In this document: piece after piece, positions 45,562-54,516 of the stretch
How positions within the stretch are numbered: position 1 is the stretch's first letter
Layout of the letters: each line of letters opens with the position of its first letter
Made by a program: the position numbers and the translations under genes
The notes under the pieces: generated by a model
Databases searched by the model: none
What the model was told of the DNA's origin: nothing
Seen by the model: the letters and a program-made list of their open reading frames with translations, nothing else
DNA from: Clavibacter sp.
GTDB lineage: Bacteria; Actinomycetota; Actinomycetes; Nanopelagicales; Nanopelagicaceae
Reading direction: 5' to 3'
Assembly (NCBI GenBank): GCA_003569145.1
Contig: BGOH01000004.1
Span: 62,001-126,000, forward strand
Length of the DNA stretch: 64,000 nt

Positions 45562-46650
45562 TTACTTTCTTATTCCAGCTTTGCGCAGATCCTCTAGGCG
45601 CAAAGTTCCAGTCTTTGCATCTTGCTCAGCAGATAAATACATTCTTTGAATGGCGACAACTAAAGCCTCAGCTATGACATCGCGAAAACTTGGGTCTGCC
45701 AATCGTGCAGAATCTTTTGGATTTGAGATATAGCCAATTTCTAACAAAACTGCAGGAGCCTTTGTTAACCGAAGTAGCGGCCAAGTTTTCGCGTGCGTTC
45801 TATTATTTAATAGATCAGTTCTTGCAATTAATTCTCGCTGCACAATGGTTGCAAATTTCTCACCTACTATTGAATGAATTCCATGAGTCTCACTGCCATA
45901 GAAGTATGTGGCAAGCCCACTTGCTTTTTCATTGGGATATCGATCAAAACTCAAGGATATTAAAAGATCAGCTGATGTCTTATTGGTAAAAGCTATTCGC
46001 TCTTCTTCACTTGGTGAGGTATTTAAACCTCTAGTAAGAAACACTGAGACACCAAGTGCAATAAGCCTTCCTTCAATTTTTTGAGCAAGATCAAAACTCA
46101 GGTTAGCAATATCTGATCTAGAGCTTGGATCTAAAACAATTACCTTATCTGCAAGGGCAGGACCACGCTTTTCTCTACTTGCTTGATCTCGCAATAGCGC
46201 TGGGGCTCCTCCAGTTACTGTGCGCAGCAAGCGCATAAGGGCAATTACTGTTGCAGGCCCACAAATTCCATCAATTTTTGCACCCACTGATTTTTGAAAA
46301 TCTTTTACTGCGCTCTCACACTGACTTCCATAAACCCCATCGACTCTACCTGGGTTAAATCCCATTTCAATTAGTCGGCTCTGAAGAGAGGCCACATCAT
46401 CCCCGCGCATAGCAGGTTCAGTTAACTTAAGAGAGCGATCACCAAGTTTCCAACGCGCTTCATTAATTGCAAGCTGAGTTGTTTCATCAATTAGTCCAGT
46501 CACTGTCAGACCACGCTCTTGTTGAAAAGCGCGAACTGCTTGGCCTACCTCATCTGAGAATGTGTTGCTTGCTCTTGCTATGAAGCCAAGGCGATGCAGG
46601 GTGTTTGTAACATCGGTTACAACATCCCCGTGATCGCCGGGCTTAATCAT
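45562..46650 (-). CDS. cwlM: CwlM-like peptidoglycan amidase-fold regulator (probable pseudoenzyme)
   Basis: A 362-residue cytoplasmic protein. Two peptidoglycan-binding (PG_binding_1) domains (residues ~4-63 and ~75-135, with GVYGSQCESAVKDFQKSVGAKIDGICG) precede an Amidase_3 fold (~165-350). The zinc ligands are lost: DPGHGG is DPSSRS and the SIHAN-type strand reads SLSFDR; only the late Glu in VLLEIGYISNPKD remains. No signal peptide. In mycobacteria CwlM is a PknB substrate that stimulates MurA. The trxB-trxA-cwlM order is the same here. Confidence 0.88.
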   Translation of the reverse strand: MIKPGDHGDVVTDVTNTLHRLGFIARASNTFSDEVGQAVRAFQQERGLTVTGLIDETTQLAINEARWKLGDRSLKLTEPAMRGDDVASLQSRLIEMGFNPGRVDGVYGSQCESAVKDFQKSVGAKIDGICGPATVIALMRLLRTVTGGAPALLRDQASREKRGPALADKVIVLDPSSRSDIANLSFDLAQKIEGRLIALGVSVFLTRGLNTSPSEEERIAFTNKTSADLLISLSFDRYPNEKASGLATYFYGSETHGIHSIVGEKFATIVQRELIARTDLLNNRTHAKTWPLLRLTKAPAVLLEIGYISNPKDSARLADPSFRDVIAEALVVAIQRMYLSAEQDAKTGTLRLEDLRKAGIRK

Positions 46651-46656
46651 TGCTCT

Positions 46657-46980
46657 TTAGTTGATGTACTCAGAGAGCTCTTTGAGAATCATTGGCTTAG
46701 GACGAGCACCAACGATGCTCTTTACAACCTGTCCACCAACAAAAACGTTCATTGTCGGGATTGAGTTGATGCCATATTTCATAGCAATTGAGCCTTCTTC
46801 ATCTGTATTGAGCTTAACAATCTTAATTTTGCTGCCATATTCATTGGAGATCTCCTCCAAAATCGGGCCTACTGCTCGGCATGGCCCACACCACTCCGCC
46901 CAAAAATCAACTAAAACCGGGGTTGTGCTTTTTAAGACCATTGCATCAAAATTTGCTGCAGTTACTTTCTCGGTTGCCAT
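46657..46980 (-). CDS. trxA: Thioredoxin
   Basis: A 107-residue cytosolic thioredoxin with the active site WAEWCGPCRAVGP (residues ~28-40), preceded by TPVLVDF, and a cis-Pro loop in GINSIPTMNVF. It follows trxB by 72 bp and precedes cwlM by 6 bp. Reduces protein disulfides using electrons from TrxB. Confidence 0.97.
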   Translation of the reverse strand: MATEKVTAANFDAMVLKSTTPVLVDFWAEWCGPCRAVGPILEEISNEYGSKIKIVKLNTDEEGSIAMKYGINSIPTMNVFVGGQVVKSIVGARPKPMILKELSEYIN

Positions 46981-47052
46981 CTTCTTATTGCCTCTCTCTA
47001 TTTGATATTAATTTACGAACTTTAGCGCCTTCTTAAGAGTATTTCGTTTTCT

Positions 47053-47994
47053 TTAGTGCCCAGCCAAGAATCGCTCCGCATCTAATGCCGCCTGACAGCC
47101 AGAGCCAGCCGCAGTAATTGCTTGGCGATAAGTAAAGTCGACTAGATCTCCTGAGGCAAAGACCCCAGGCAAGTTGGTTCTAGTAGATCCTGAATCAACC
47201 AATACATAACCTTCAGGATTTGTCTTTACTTGACCAACAACTAATTCACTTCTTGGAAGATGGCCAATAGCAACAAATAGACCGGTGAAGTCAGAGCTGC
47301 TTTCCTCGCCAGTTAATACATTTCTAAGTTTAAGGCCAGTAACTTTATCTTCACCTAATACATCTATTACTTCGGTATTAAATAAAAATTCTATTTTTGG
47401 GTTTGCCTTTGCGCGTTCTGCCATAATCTTTGATGCTCGAAGCTGATCCCTGCGATGAATTAAAACCACTTTCTTAGCAAATTTAGTTAAGAAATTTGCT
47501 TCCTCCATCGCTGAATCTCCGCCTCCAACAACAGCAATTACTTGTTCCTTAAAAAAGAATCCATCGCAAGTTGCGCACCAAGAAACACCTCGCCCTGATA
47601 AGCGCTTCTCATTTTTTAAACCAATTTCTTTATATGCAGAACCCATAGCAAGAATTACAGCGCGAGCCTTAATCGTGTTTCCAGAACCATCTTTTAATAC
47701 TTTTACATCTGAATCTAATTTCATTTCAGTGATGTCATCTGTAACTAATTGAGCTCCAAAGCGAGAGGCTTGTTTTCTCATCTGATCCATAAGATCAGGC
47801 CCCATAATTCCATCCTTAAACCCTGGGAAGTTTTCTACCTCAGTGGTGTTCATTAAAGCGCCACCAGCAGTAACTGATCCCTCATAGAGAACTGGGTCTA
47901 ATTGAGCGCGAGCGGCATAAACCCCTGCCGTATATCCAGCAGGACCAGAGCCAACAATTACTAGCTCATGGACTTTCTCGTAATCAACGCTCAC
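47053..47994 (-). CDS. trxB: Thioredoxin reductase
   Basis: A 313-residue FAD/NADPH enzyme that reduces thioredoxin. FAD motif [19 protein letters not shown], redox-active [15 protein letters not shown] motif [15 protein letters not shown] with HRRDQLRAS, and the C-terminal [25 protein letters not shown]. All are intact. It lies downstream of murJ with 9 bp between; the sigM and anti-sigma genes found here in mycobacteria are absent. Confidence 0.97.
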   Translation of the reverse strand: MSVDYEKVHELVIVGSGPAGYTAGVYAARAQLDPVLYEGSVTAGGALMNTTEVENFPGFKDGIMGPDLMDQMRKQASRFGAQLVTDDITEMKLDSDVKVLKDGSGNTIKARAVILAMGSAYKEIGLKNEKRLSGRGVSWCATCDGFFFKEQVIAVVGGGDSAMEEANFLTKFAKKVVLIHRRDQLRASKIMAERAKANPKIEFLFNTEVIDVLGEDKVTGLKLRNVLTGEESSSDFTGLFVAIGHLPRSELVVGQVKTNPEGYVLVDSGSTRTNLPGVFASGDLVDFTYRQAITAAGSGCQAALDAERFLAGH

Positions 47995-48003
47995 TAGAGC
48001 ACC

Positions 48004-49593
48004 CTACCTTCGCAATAGAACTTTTAATACTTGGCTAATCTCTGAAACCTTTAACACTCGCCCTAGCGCTAGATAAAGGGCAAATGTGCTTAAGAGAACA
48101 ATGAGTAATGAGAAAAGATTCCCCTCCAAATCAAGCCTTGATTGCAAGTTAGATATGGCTAGGCAAGAAAAGAAAGCAATCATGGCAATTTTGCTATGAA
48201 AGAGCAGTAAAGAGACGATATTTAGTGGTCCTGAATATTTTCGTAGTAAGTAATAGGTGCAAACGATTCCCACCCAATAGCTGATTGCAAGAGCGGCTCC
48301 AAGCCCTACGGTTATATCCGCGACATCTAGATTTAAGAAAGCCCAAAGGCTAATTGTTAAAGCAACTAAGTTAATAACTAAATTAGAGATCACCTGATAT
48401 TTAGTATTTTCAAAGGCATTTAACCCTCTAATTAATACCAAGTTAATTGAAAGCGGTATTAAGCCAAGAGACATGGCAGCAAGAACTCGTCCAATATATT
48501 CTGCAGATTGCTCTGAAATACCAAAGAATATTGCGCTAGCAATTTCCTCTGCAAAGAAGAAGAAGAGAAGAGATGCAGGGATAGTCAATATGGCAGTAAG
48601 TCGAAGCGCCTTACTCAATTGGTCTCTAACTTCAGATAACTTCTTATCAAATGCTAACTTGGATAAACCAGGAAGAAGAGCTGTGACAATTGAGATAGTG
48701 ACTATTGAATGCGGTAGCAACATAACTAAGTAAGCATTTGCATACGGGGTATAACCAACTCCGTAATCAATTCCTTGCTCTTGCGCTAAAACTGCAGCTC
48801 TAGTTGCAAGATTTACTGTTATAAGAAAACCAAGTTGTGAAATAAGAACGAATATAAAAGCCCAACTAGCAAGTTTTAAAGCCTTATCAAGTCCTACTCC
48901 CCGCCAATCCCTACGGAAAGAAAGCTTTAAACCTGATTTTCTCAAAGTTGGAATAAGAATCATTGCTTGCAGCGCAATACCAATCGTGCTTCCCAGGCCA
49001 AGCAGAGCGATTTGTGAATCACTTATTGTTTCAAGTGAGATCTCATCTGTTACTGAGATGAAGTAGGAGAAAAGAACAATAACTAGAAGATTATTAGCAA
49101 TTGGGGCCCACATCATTGGCCCAAATTTTTCTTTGGCATTGGCAACTTGACCCAGAATTCCATATAAGCCGTAGAAGAGAATCTGCGGCAGACAATAGAG
49201 AGCAAAAGCAAGGGTTACATCTCTAGAGCGCCCGGAGAAAGTCGGGGCATAGAGTGAAACCAATAAAGGAGCTAGCAACATCGCTGCAATTGTTATAAAG
49301 AGTAGCGCAGATGCAATTAATGAAAGTAAGCGGCTGATATATGCGCTGCCGCCATCTTCTTGTCTAAAAGATTGCACAATTAACGGAACAAATACTGCTG
49401 ATAGCGCCCCACCTATTAGTAGGTTATAAATAATATTAGGAGTGGTATTTGCAACATTAAAAGCATCACCTAATAATCCAGTTCCAAGAGCTGCAACAAG
49501 GAGAAGATTTCTAATTAAGCCAGTAGCCCTTGAAATTATTGTTCCAAGGCCCATAACAGAGGAAGATCTAATTAGATTGGCATCTTCACTCAT
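48004..49593 (-). CDS. murJ: Lipid II flippase MurJ (MviN family)
   Basis: A 529-residue polytopic membrane protein with about 14 helices. The N-terminal signature is SSSVMGLGTIISRATGLIRNLLLVAALGTGLLGDAFNVA. Helix motifs such as GLYGILGQVANAKEKFGPMMWAPIANNLLVI match MurJ. It flips lipid II across the membrane. It lacks the large pseudokinase and extracellular domain fused in mycobacterial MviN. It overlaps the DUF6049 gene by 4 nt. Confidence 0.92.
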   Translation of the reverse strand: MSEDANLIRSSSVMGLGTIISRATGLIRNLLLVAALGTGLLGDAFNVANTTPNIIYNLLIGGALSAVFVPLIVQSFRQEDGGSAYISRLLSLIASALLFITIAAMLLAPLLVSLYAPTFSGRSRDVTLAFALYCLPQILFYGLYGILGQVANAKEKFGPMMWAPIANNLLVIVLFSYFISVTDEISLETISDSQIALLGLGSTIGIALQAMILIPTLRKSGLKLSFRRDWRGVGLDKALKLASWAFIFVLISQLGFLITVNLATRAAVLAQEQGIDYGVGYTPYANAYLVMLLPHSIVTISIVTALLPGLSKLAFDKKLSEVRDQLSKALRLTAILTIPASLLFFFFAEEIASAIFFGISEQSAEYIGRVLAAMSLGLIPLSINLVLIRGLNAFENTKYQVISNLVINLVALTISLWAFLNLDVADITVGLGAALAISYWVGIVCTYYLLRKYSGPLNIVSLLLFHSKIAMIAFFSCLAISNLQSRLDLEGNLFSLLIVLLSTFALYLALGRVLKVSEISQVLKVLLRR

Positions 49594-50689
49594 TTGCCTC
49601 TCCTGCTCTTAACTCGTCTCACACTCTGCACAATTGCGGCTAGTAAAAGAATTATCGCCATCCCAGTGGTCAACCAGGTGGTAACTGGAGAAATGACCGC
49701 GAGTCGAAGTGGGATTCTCTGCTCTAGCCCAATTAGCTCACCCTTGGGTGTGTAGAGCTGGAGGCGAAGGGAGGTATCACCAGATGCGATAACCTCAATT
49801 GGAACTTCAATTTGAATTTGAGATTGTCCATCAATAGTAATCCTTGGAACATCCTCGACTAATACTCGAGAATTAGTAGTTGTAATAATTAAGTCAAGAC
49901 TTACAGATTCTGTGAAGTCGTTAATAACAGTAACTGGAAGATCATAATTCTTAGTTGTGATGGTGTAGTTACCAGGTGAGATGCGAAGGTTGTTATTCAC
50001 ACCCTTTATAGCTGCGCTATAGCTTTTAGAAATCAATAGCGCATTATCTTTAGAAAGATCTGGATTTAAAGTCTTTGCAAGTCCCAGACGCAGGTCTTCC
50101 ACATCTTTACTTGTAATTACTGAATTAGTAATTTTGATTGATTTTCGCAAGGCTGTATAGGCATTTTTTGCAATCAGCGCAGGCTGACCTTCAATATTTG
50201 ATTCTCCAGGTGCGCTAACTTCTCTATTAAGGAGTGCTTCCAGGCGAAGTTTGAAAGAGCGTTATAGGTAGAAAGCTCCCCTGGAGCTATTCGATCTAGA
50301 AAGGCTTGAGATGGAGCTCCATAAGTGATGGCAACAACTCGGTTATTCGCACTTAGAGATTTAAGTTTTATTAACCAAGTAGCGGCAGGATCAAAGACAG
50401 GAACTTCAATGTCTTTTCCCTCTTGATCAAGATAAATATAACCATCTGCCAAATCAGTGATCTCTTCAATCAAAGCTGGATCAATTAACCAAGTTCTATT
50501 GCTAGAGGCAGTTATCTCTAACGCCTTTCCTAAAGAACCACCAGGTGAGATAGAGATTGCAAGCTCATTATTTATAAATCGTCCATCAGCAAGTTTATTT
50601 GTTGGCGCAGTTAGTGTTACCAGAGTTGAACTTTGAGTAGGAGATATTGGAAGCAAGATAAGTAAGAAAGCAAGAAGAATTCGCTTCAA
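49590..50689 (-). CDS. DUF6049-like secreted/anchored protein, frameshifted
   Basis: Restored length is 366 residues after adding one base near 50255 (STYNAL then FKLRLEALLNREVSAPG). The N-terminus is a signal peptide (MKRILLAFLLILLPISPTQSS). The extracellular part has two beta-rich segments (TITTKNYDLPVTVINDFTESVSLDL), and a single C-terminal helix (VTTWLTTGMAIILLLAAIVQSV) ends in a basic tail. By position between the Nudix gene and murJ it corresponds to mycobacterial Rv3909, but it is roughly half that length. Function unknown, likely envelope-related. Confidence 0.75.
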
Positions 50690-51273
50690 GACAGTAAGTC
50701 CTTAGAGCGAGAGATTAACTTCTTCTCATCAGGATAGGCCAACTTCGTAACAATCTCATCTAGGGGAAACCAGCGAACATCATCTACTTCGCTAACCTGA
50801 GGAGCTATTTTTCCTCCCACTTCTTTAAATAAGAAGTGATGAACCGTTTTATGAATTCTCTTTCCCCCAGCCATAAACCAGAAGTCAATAACGCCAAGTG
50901 ATTTATCAATCTCACTTTCAATTCCAGTTTCTTCCTTAACCTCACGAAGTGCTGCAGCCTCAGCGCTCTCACCCTCTTCGATATGGCCCTTAGGCAGGGA
51001 CCAGAGAAGTCGTTCTCGATTTGGATCTTTTGCATCTAGGCGACCAATTAGTAGTCCTTGTGTTCTAGATTTATTGATTACCAGCCCACCAGCGCTTACT
51101 TCATCAACGCGTTTTGCATAAGGGGTGCGTTTATGGCGCTTATTCAAACCCTGATTAGGGCTTTTATTATCAGAACTATTTGAGTGTGAGCGTTTTGAAG
51201 ATTTAGAGCGAGAGCGCTTGCGCTTTCGTTTTTTCTTAATTTCTTCGCCGCCCGCACTAGGTGCCGGGGTCAT
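50686..51273 (-). CDS. Nudix hydrolase (MutT4-like)
   Basis: A 195-residue protein with a very basic, low-complexity N-terminal tail (KKKRKRKRSRSKSSKRSHSN, residues ~13-32) and a Nudix domain beginning VDEVSAGGLVI. The Nudix box is GHIEEGESAEAAALREVKEETGI and is complete. It could hydrolyse oxidised nucleotides, dinucleoside polyphosphates or another X-linked nucleoside diphosphate. It is divergent from pcnA, as in mycobacteria. The track starts on opposite strands here share the CATG at 51271-51274. The tail might bind nucleic acid. Confidence 0.88.
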   Translation of the reverse strand: MTPAPSAGGEEIKKKRKRKRSRSKSSKRSHSNSSDNKSPNQGLNKRHKRTPYAKRVDEVSAGGLVINKSRTQGLLIGRLDAKDPNRERLLWSLPKGHIEEGESAEAAALREVKEETGIESEIDKSLGVIDFWFMAGGKRIHKTVHHFLFKEVGGKIAPQVSEVDDVRWFPLDEIVTKLAYPDEKKLISRSKDLLS

Positions 51274-51337
51274 GGCCCAAGACTACTCGTCATGGCCGAG
51301 AACGGAAGGTAAGCCTGCATCGGTAACCTTAGACATA

Positions 51338-52777
51338 ATGGAAACTCCACTATCGGCAGCGAGCCAGATCGCAATCGCAACGCTTAAAGAGCGCGCCCCA
51401 GAAGCTTTTGAATTAGCTGGGTTATTTAAGGCTGCCGGTTTTCGTCTTGCTCTTGTAGGTGGAACAGTGCGAGATGCTCTTCTTAATCGCCTTGGAAATG
51501 ATTTAGATTTCACAACTGATGCAAAGCCTGAAGAGAGTAAGAAAATATTAAAAAAGTTTGCTGATGATATTTGGGATGTTGGAATTAAGTTTGGGACCAT
51601 TGGTGCAAAGCGCAGTGAAACTACATTTGAAGTAACCACTTATAGGGCTGATAGCTATGAAGTAGATACCAGAAAACCAGAAGTCCAATTTGGCGAGACC
51701 ATTGAAGATGATCTGCGCCGACGCGATTTTACTGTCAATGCCATGGCCATTGAGCTCACAACAGATAATCCTGAATTTATTGATCCTTATAACGGAGTAA
51801 CTGATTTACTTAAGAAGATCCTGCGCACCCCAGCAACTGCTGAGATGTCATTTTCTGATGATCCACTAAGAATGCTAAGAGCTGCCCGCTTTGCTTCGCA
51901 ATTAGGGTTTGCAATTGATCAAGCGGCGCTAAGTGCAATGGGCGAGATGAAAGATCGCCTAGAAATTGTCTCTGCAGAGCGGATAAGAGATGAGTTTATA
52001 AAAATTGTGCTCTCTGATAATCCTCGCTTAGGAATTAATATTCTGGTTGAGAGCGGTCTTTGCGATAAGTTCCTTCCAGAAATTTCAAAGTTAAGGCTAG
52101 AAGTCGATGAACATCACCACCACAAAGATGTTTATGAGCATACGCTGACCGTTCTTGAGCAAGCTATCGCCCTAGAGCATCGTTTAGGTGGCGCAAATCT
52201 TGTGGTCAGACTTGCTGCTCTATTTCACGACATCGGAAAACCTAAAACCAAAGCCCTAGTTGATGGCGGTGGAGTGACATTTCATCACCATGAAGTAGTG
52301 GGCGCAAGAATGGCCAAAGAGCGCTTAAAAAAGCTTCGTTTTGATCATGAAGTAGTTGATGCGGTTAGCGAATTAACCTTTCTGCATCTACGTTTTCACG
52401 GCTATGGCGATGGCGCTTGGAGTGATTCTGCGGTGCGAAGATATGTTAGAGATGCAGGCGATCTTCTAACTCACCTTCATGTTCTTACTAGAGCTGACTG
52501 CACAACTAGAAATAAAAAGAAAGCAGAGACTTTAGCGCGCCATTATGATCATCTAGAAGAGCGCATTGCGGTCTTGATGGAGCAGGAAGAGCTATTAAAA
52601 ATTAGACCTGACCTTGATGGCAACGAAATTATGAAACTTCTTAACATTGCTGCAGGCCCGATTGTTGGGAAAGCCTATGAACATCTTTTGGAGTTAAGAC
52701 TTGAGCATGGCCCTCTTGGAAAAGATAGAGCCGAGAATGAGTTAATGAATTGGTGGAGTACTAGAAGTCAGAGTTAA
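51338..52777 (+). CDS. pcnA: CCA tRNA nucleotidyltransferase / poly(A) polymerase family
   Basis: A 479-residue class II nucleotidyltransferase with an HD domain. The head has LVGGTVRDALLNRLGNDLDFTTDA (catalytic DLD), RRRDFTVNAMAI and DDPLRMLRAARFASQLGF. The HD motif is LAALFHDIGKPKT with DEHHHHKDVYEHT before it. It likely repairs or adds tRNA 3' CCA; four of the five tRNAs here lack encoded CCA and depend on it. I choose ATG 51338 (METPLSAASQ) over the track start, which runs into the Nudix gene; ATG 51272 is possible. Confidence 0.9.
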   Translation: METPLSAASQIAIATLKERAPEAFELAGLFKAAGFRLALVGGTVRDALLNRLGNDLDFTTDAKPEESKKILKKFADDIWDVGIKFGTIGAKRSETTFEVTTYRADSYEVDTRKPEVQFGETIEDDLRRRDFTVNAMAIELTTDNPEFIDPYNGVTDLLKKILRTPATAEMSFSDDPLRMLRAARFASQLGFAIDQAALSAMGEMKDRLEIVSAERIRDEFIKIVLSDNPRLGINILVESGLCDKFLPEISKLRLEVDEHHHHKDVYEHTLTVLEQAIALEHRLGGANLVVRLAALFHDIGKPKTKALVDGGGVTFHHHEVVGARMAKERLKKLRFDHEVVDAVSELTFLHLRFHGYGDGAWSDSAVRRYVRDAGDLLTHLHVLTRADCTTRNKKKAETLARHYDHLEERIAVLMEQEELLKIRPDLDGNEIMKLLNIAAGPIVGKAYEHLLELRLEHGPLGKDRAENELMNWWSTRSQS

Positions 52778-54050
52778 AGCGCGACTTTCTAAGAAGTAAT
52801 ATTGCAAAGACAAAGTATGTCAGCGCAATTACTAAAGGCAATACTGCAGATTCTCCAGATGGTGGCAAGAGAAGCGCGGCAATTATTGCGCCAGAGACAA
52901 TCCCGCCATTTACTATTACGTCATAAACGGCAAATACTCGGCCGCGATAATTATCATCAATCTTTGATTGCACTAAAGCATCATTTGTTACCTTAACGCC
53001 TTGCCCCGCCATGCCAGCAAAGAAACCAGTGGCAACTAAAAAGAATTCACTTTGATTAAGTGCCAGAGCAATTGGAAGTATTCCGCTTGCAAAAAGTGAG
53101 TATCTAATCCAGGCATGTCTTCCGTATTTCTTTACTCCAAATGGGGCAATGATTGCACCGAGTGTTATACCAAGGCCTGCCACTGTAATTGCAAAAGCAA
53201 AGCCAGCAAGACCGGCATCAGGATCTGCTGGGTCATTAAAAGTATTTCTATTCAATAAAAGCGCCATTAAAGTTAGAGCTGTTAATCCGCCGCGTTGAAC
53301 AGCGGTTGCTGCAATTCCTGAGAAACAATCCCGGACTTTGCGAAGGAATCTATAGCCCTCAGCCATCTCTTTATATGCCGCAGCAATACTTTGCTTTCTA
53401 ATCTCATTAGCCATAGGGCCTAATTGCTCTCTCTTTAAACGAAGCGATAGAAGTGCTGCGATGAGAAAACAGATTGAGGCAAAAATTATTAAGCTGGCAT
53501 CTGCTTGATTAGCGCTGACTTCCCCTTCTAGGAGAGTGCGAATCCCAATTCCTACTCCTCCGCCGATTACAACAAAGACTGTTCCGCCAGTAACGGCAGC
53601 AGCATTAACTGAAACTAGAGTATTTCTCCCCTCAACTCCGTCAAGATTGATTAACAAAGGAAGACCTGCAGAGAGTCCAGCAAGGATTAAGCGATTAACA
53701 CCAAAGGCAAGAAGTACAAAGATTGTTAACTCAATTCCTGTCGCACCATTTCTTATTAGCCCTGCAATAAAGATTAAAGTGAGCGCTCTAAATAAATTGG
53801 CAAATAAAATAACCCTCTGTCTGGAAACTCGATCAAGAATAGTTCCAACAAATGGCCCAATTAAAGAGTAAGGAAGTAAGACAACAGCAAAGGCTGCGGC
53901 AGCAGATTTTGCATCTGGTTGCCGCTCCGGTGAGAATAAAACAAAGGAGGCTAGAGCTGATTGAAATACGCCATCTGTGAATTGCCCCATCCAACGAAGG
54001 GCAAGCAGTCTTCCCACAGCCGTTTTTCGTATGACTTTCCAGAAATTCAC
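52761..54050 (-). CDS. Major facilitator superfamily transporter
   Basis: A 429-residue membrane protein with about 12 helices. The first half has RWMGQFTDGVFQSALASFVLF and the loop GTILDRVSRQRVI (the conserved G-x3-D-R-x-G/S-R-R loop of MFS proteins between helices 2 and 3). The second half has GQGVKVTNDALVQSKIDDNYRGRVFAVYDV. It resembles MFS exporters found at this place beside pcnA. It converges with pcnA, overlapping 17 bp. Substrate unknown. Confidence 0.82.
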   Translation of the reverse strand: MNFWKVIRKTAVGRLLALRWMGQFTDGVFQSALASFVLFSPERQPDAKSAAAAFAVVLLPYSLIGPFVGTILDRVSRQRVILFANLFRALTLIFIAGLIRNGATGIELTIFVLLAFGVNRLILAGLSAGLPLLINLDGVEGRNTLVSVNAAAVTGGTVFVVIGGGVGIGIRTLLEGEVSANQADASLIIFASICFLIAALLSLRLKREQLGPMANEIRKQSIAAAYKEMAEGYRFLRKVRDCFSGIAATAVQRGGLTALTLMALLLNRNTFNDPADPDAGLAGFAFAITVAGLGITLGAIIAPFGVKKYGRHAWIRYSLFASGILPIALALNQSEFFLVATGFFAGMAGQGVKVTNDALVQSKIDDNYRGRVFAVYDVIVNGGIVSGAIIAALLLPPSGESAVLPLVIALTYFVFAILLLRKSRFNSDF

Positions 54051-54090
54051 ATCTCAAGCGTAGTTAATCTTTTGGCTTTATCCTTCTCCG

Positions 54091-54489
54091 ATGTGGTCTA
54101 AGCGAGCCTATGTTGATTTCACCTTGCGCAAGCGGGCAACTATTGCCGCTATCTATCGCGGGCTAAACACCACCTCTGATGCTTGTGACGCCCATCCATA
54201 CTTAAGAATGGCTGCTAAACACCATGGACTTCTAACGCAGCGAGATTGTCCAATGTGTCGCAGAGATAAAGTTCATGAGTTGCAGTACACCTTCGGTGAT
54301 CAACTTGGTCAATACTCAGGGCGTATTAAGAATGATTCAGAATTAGATGAGATGCAGAGTGAATTTGGAGAGTTTCGCGTCTATGTTGTTGAAGTCTGCT
54401 TAGGCTGTGGATGGAATCACTTAACTGCCTCTTTCCTTTTAGGAGATGGTCAAGAACGCAAGCCACCACGAAAGGCAAAGACTCTCTAG
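54091..54489 (+). CDS. DUF5318 family protein
   Basis: A 132-residue actinobacterial protein of unknown function. Two CxxC pairs (CPMCRR near residue 54 and CLGCGW near 109) suggest one zinc ribbon. It sits directly upstream of the class A PBP gene with 27 bp between, the same linkage as in other actinobacteria. ATG at 54091 (MWSKRAYVDFTLRKRAT). Confidence 0.82.
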   Translation: MWSKRAYVDFTLRKRATIAAIYRGLNTTSDACDAHPYLRMAAKHHGLLTQRDCPMCRRDKVHELQYTFGDQLGQYSGRIKNDSELDEMQSEFGEFRVYVVEVCLGCGWNHLTASFLLGDGQERKPPRKAKTL

Positions 54490-54516
54490 TAGCTTTCACT
54501 TGGTTAGGCTAAGCAC

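Noticed and set aside
45562-46650. Active N-acetylmuramoyl-L-alanine amidase
   Set aside because: Key zinc-binding histidines are absent and there is no signal peptide, so a lytic role is not supported.
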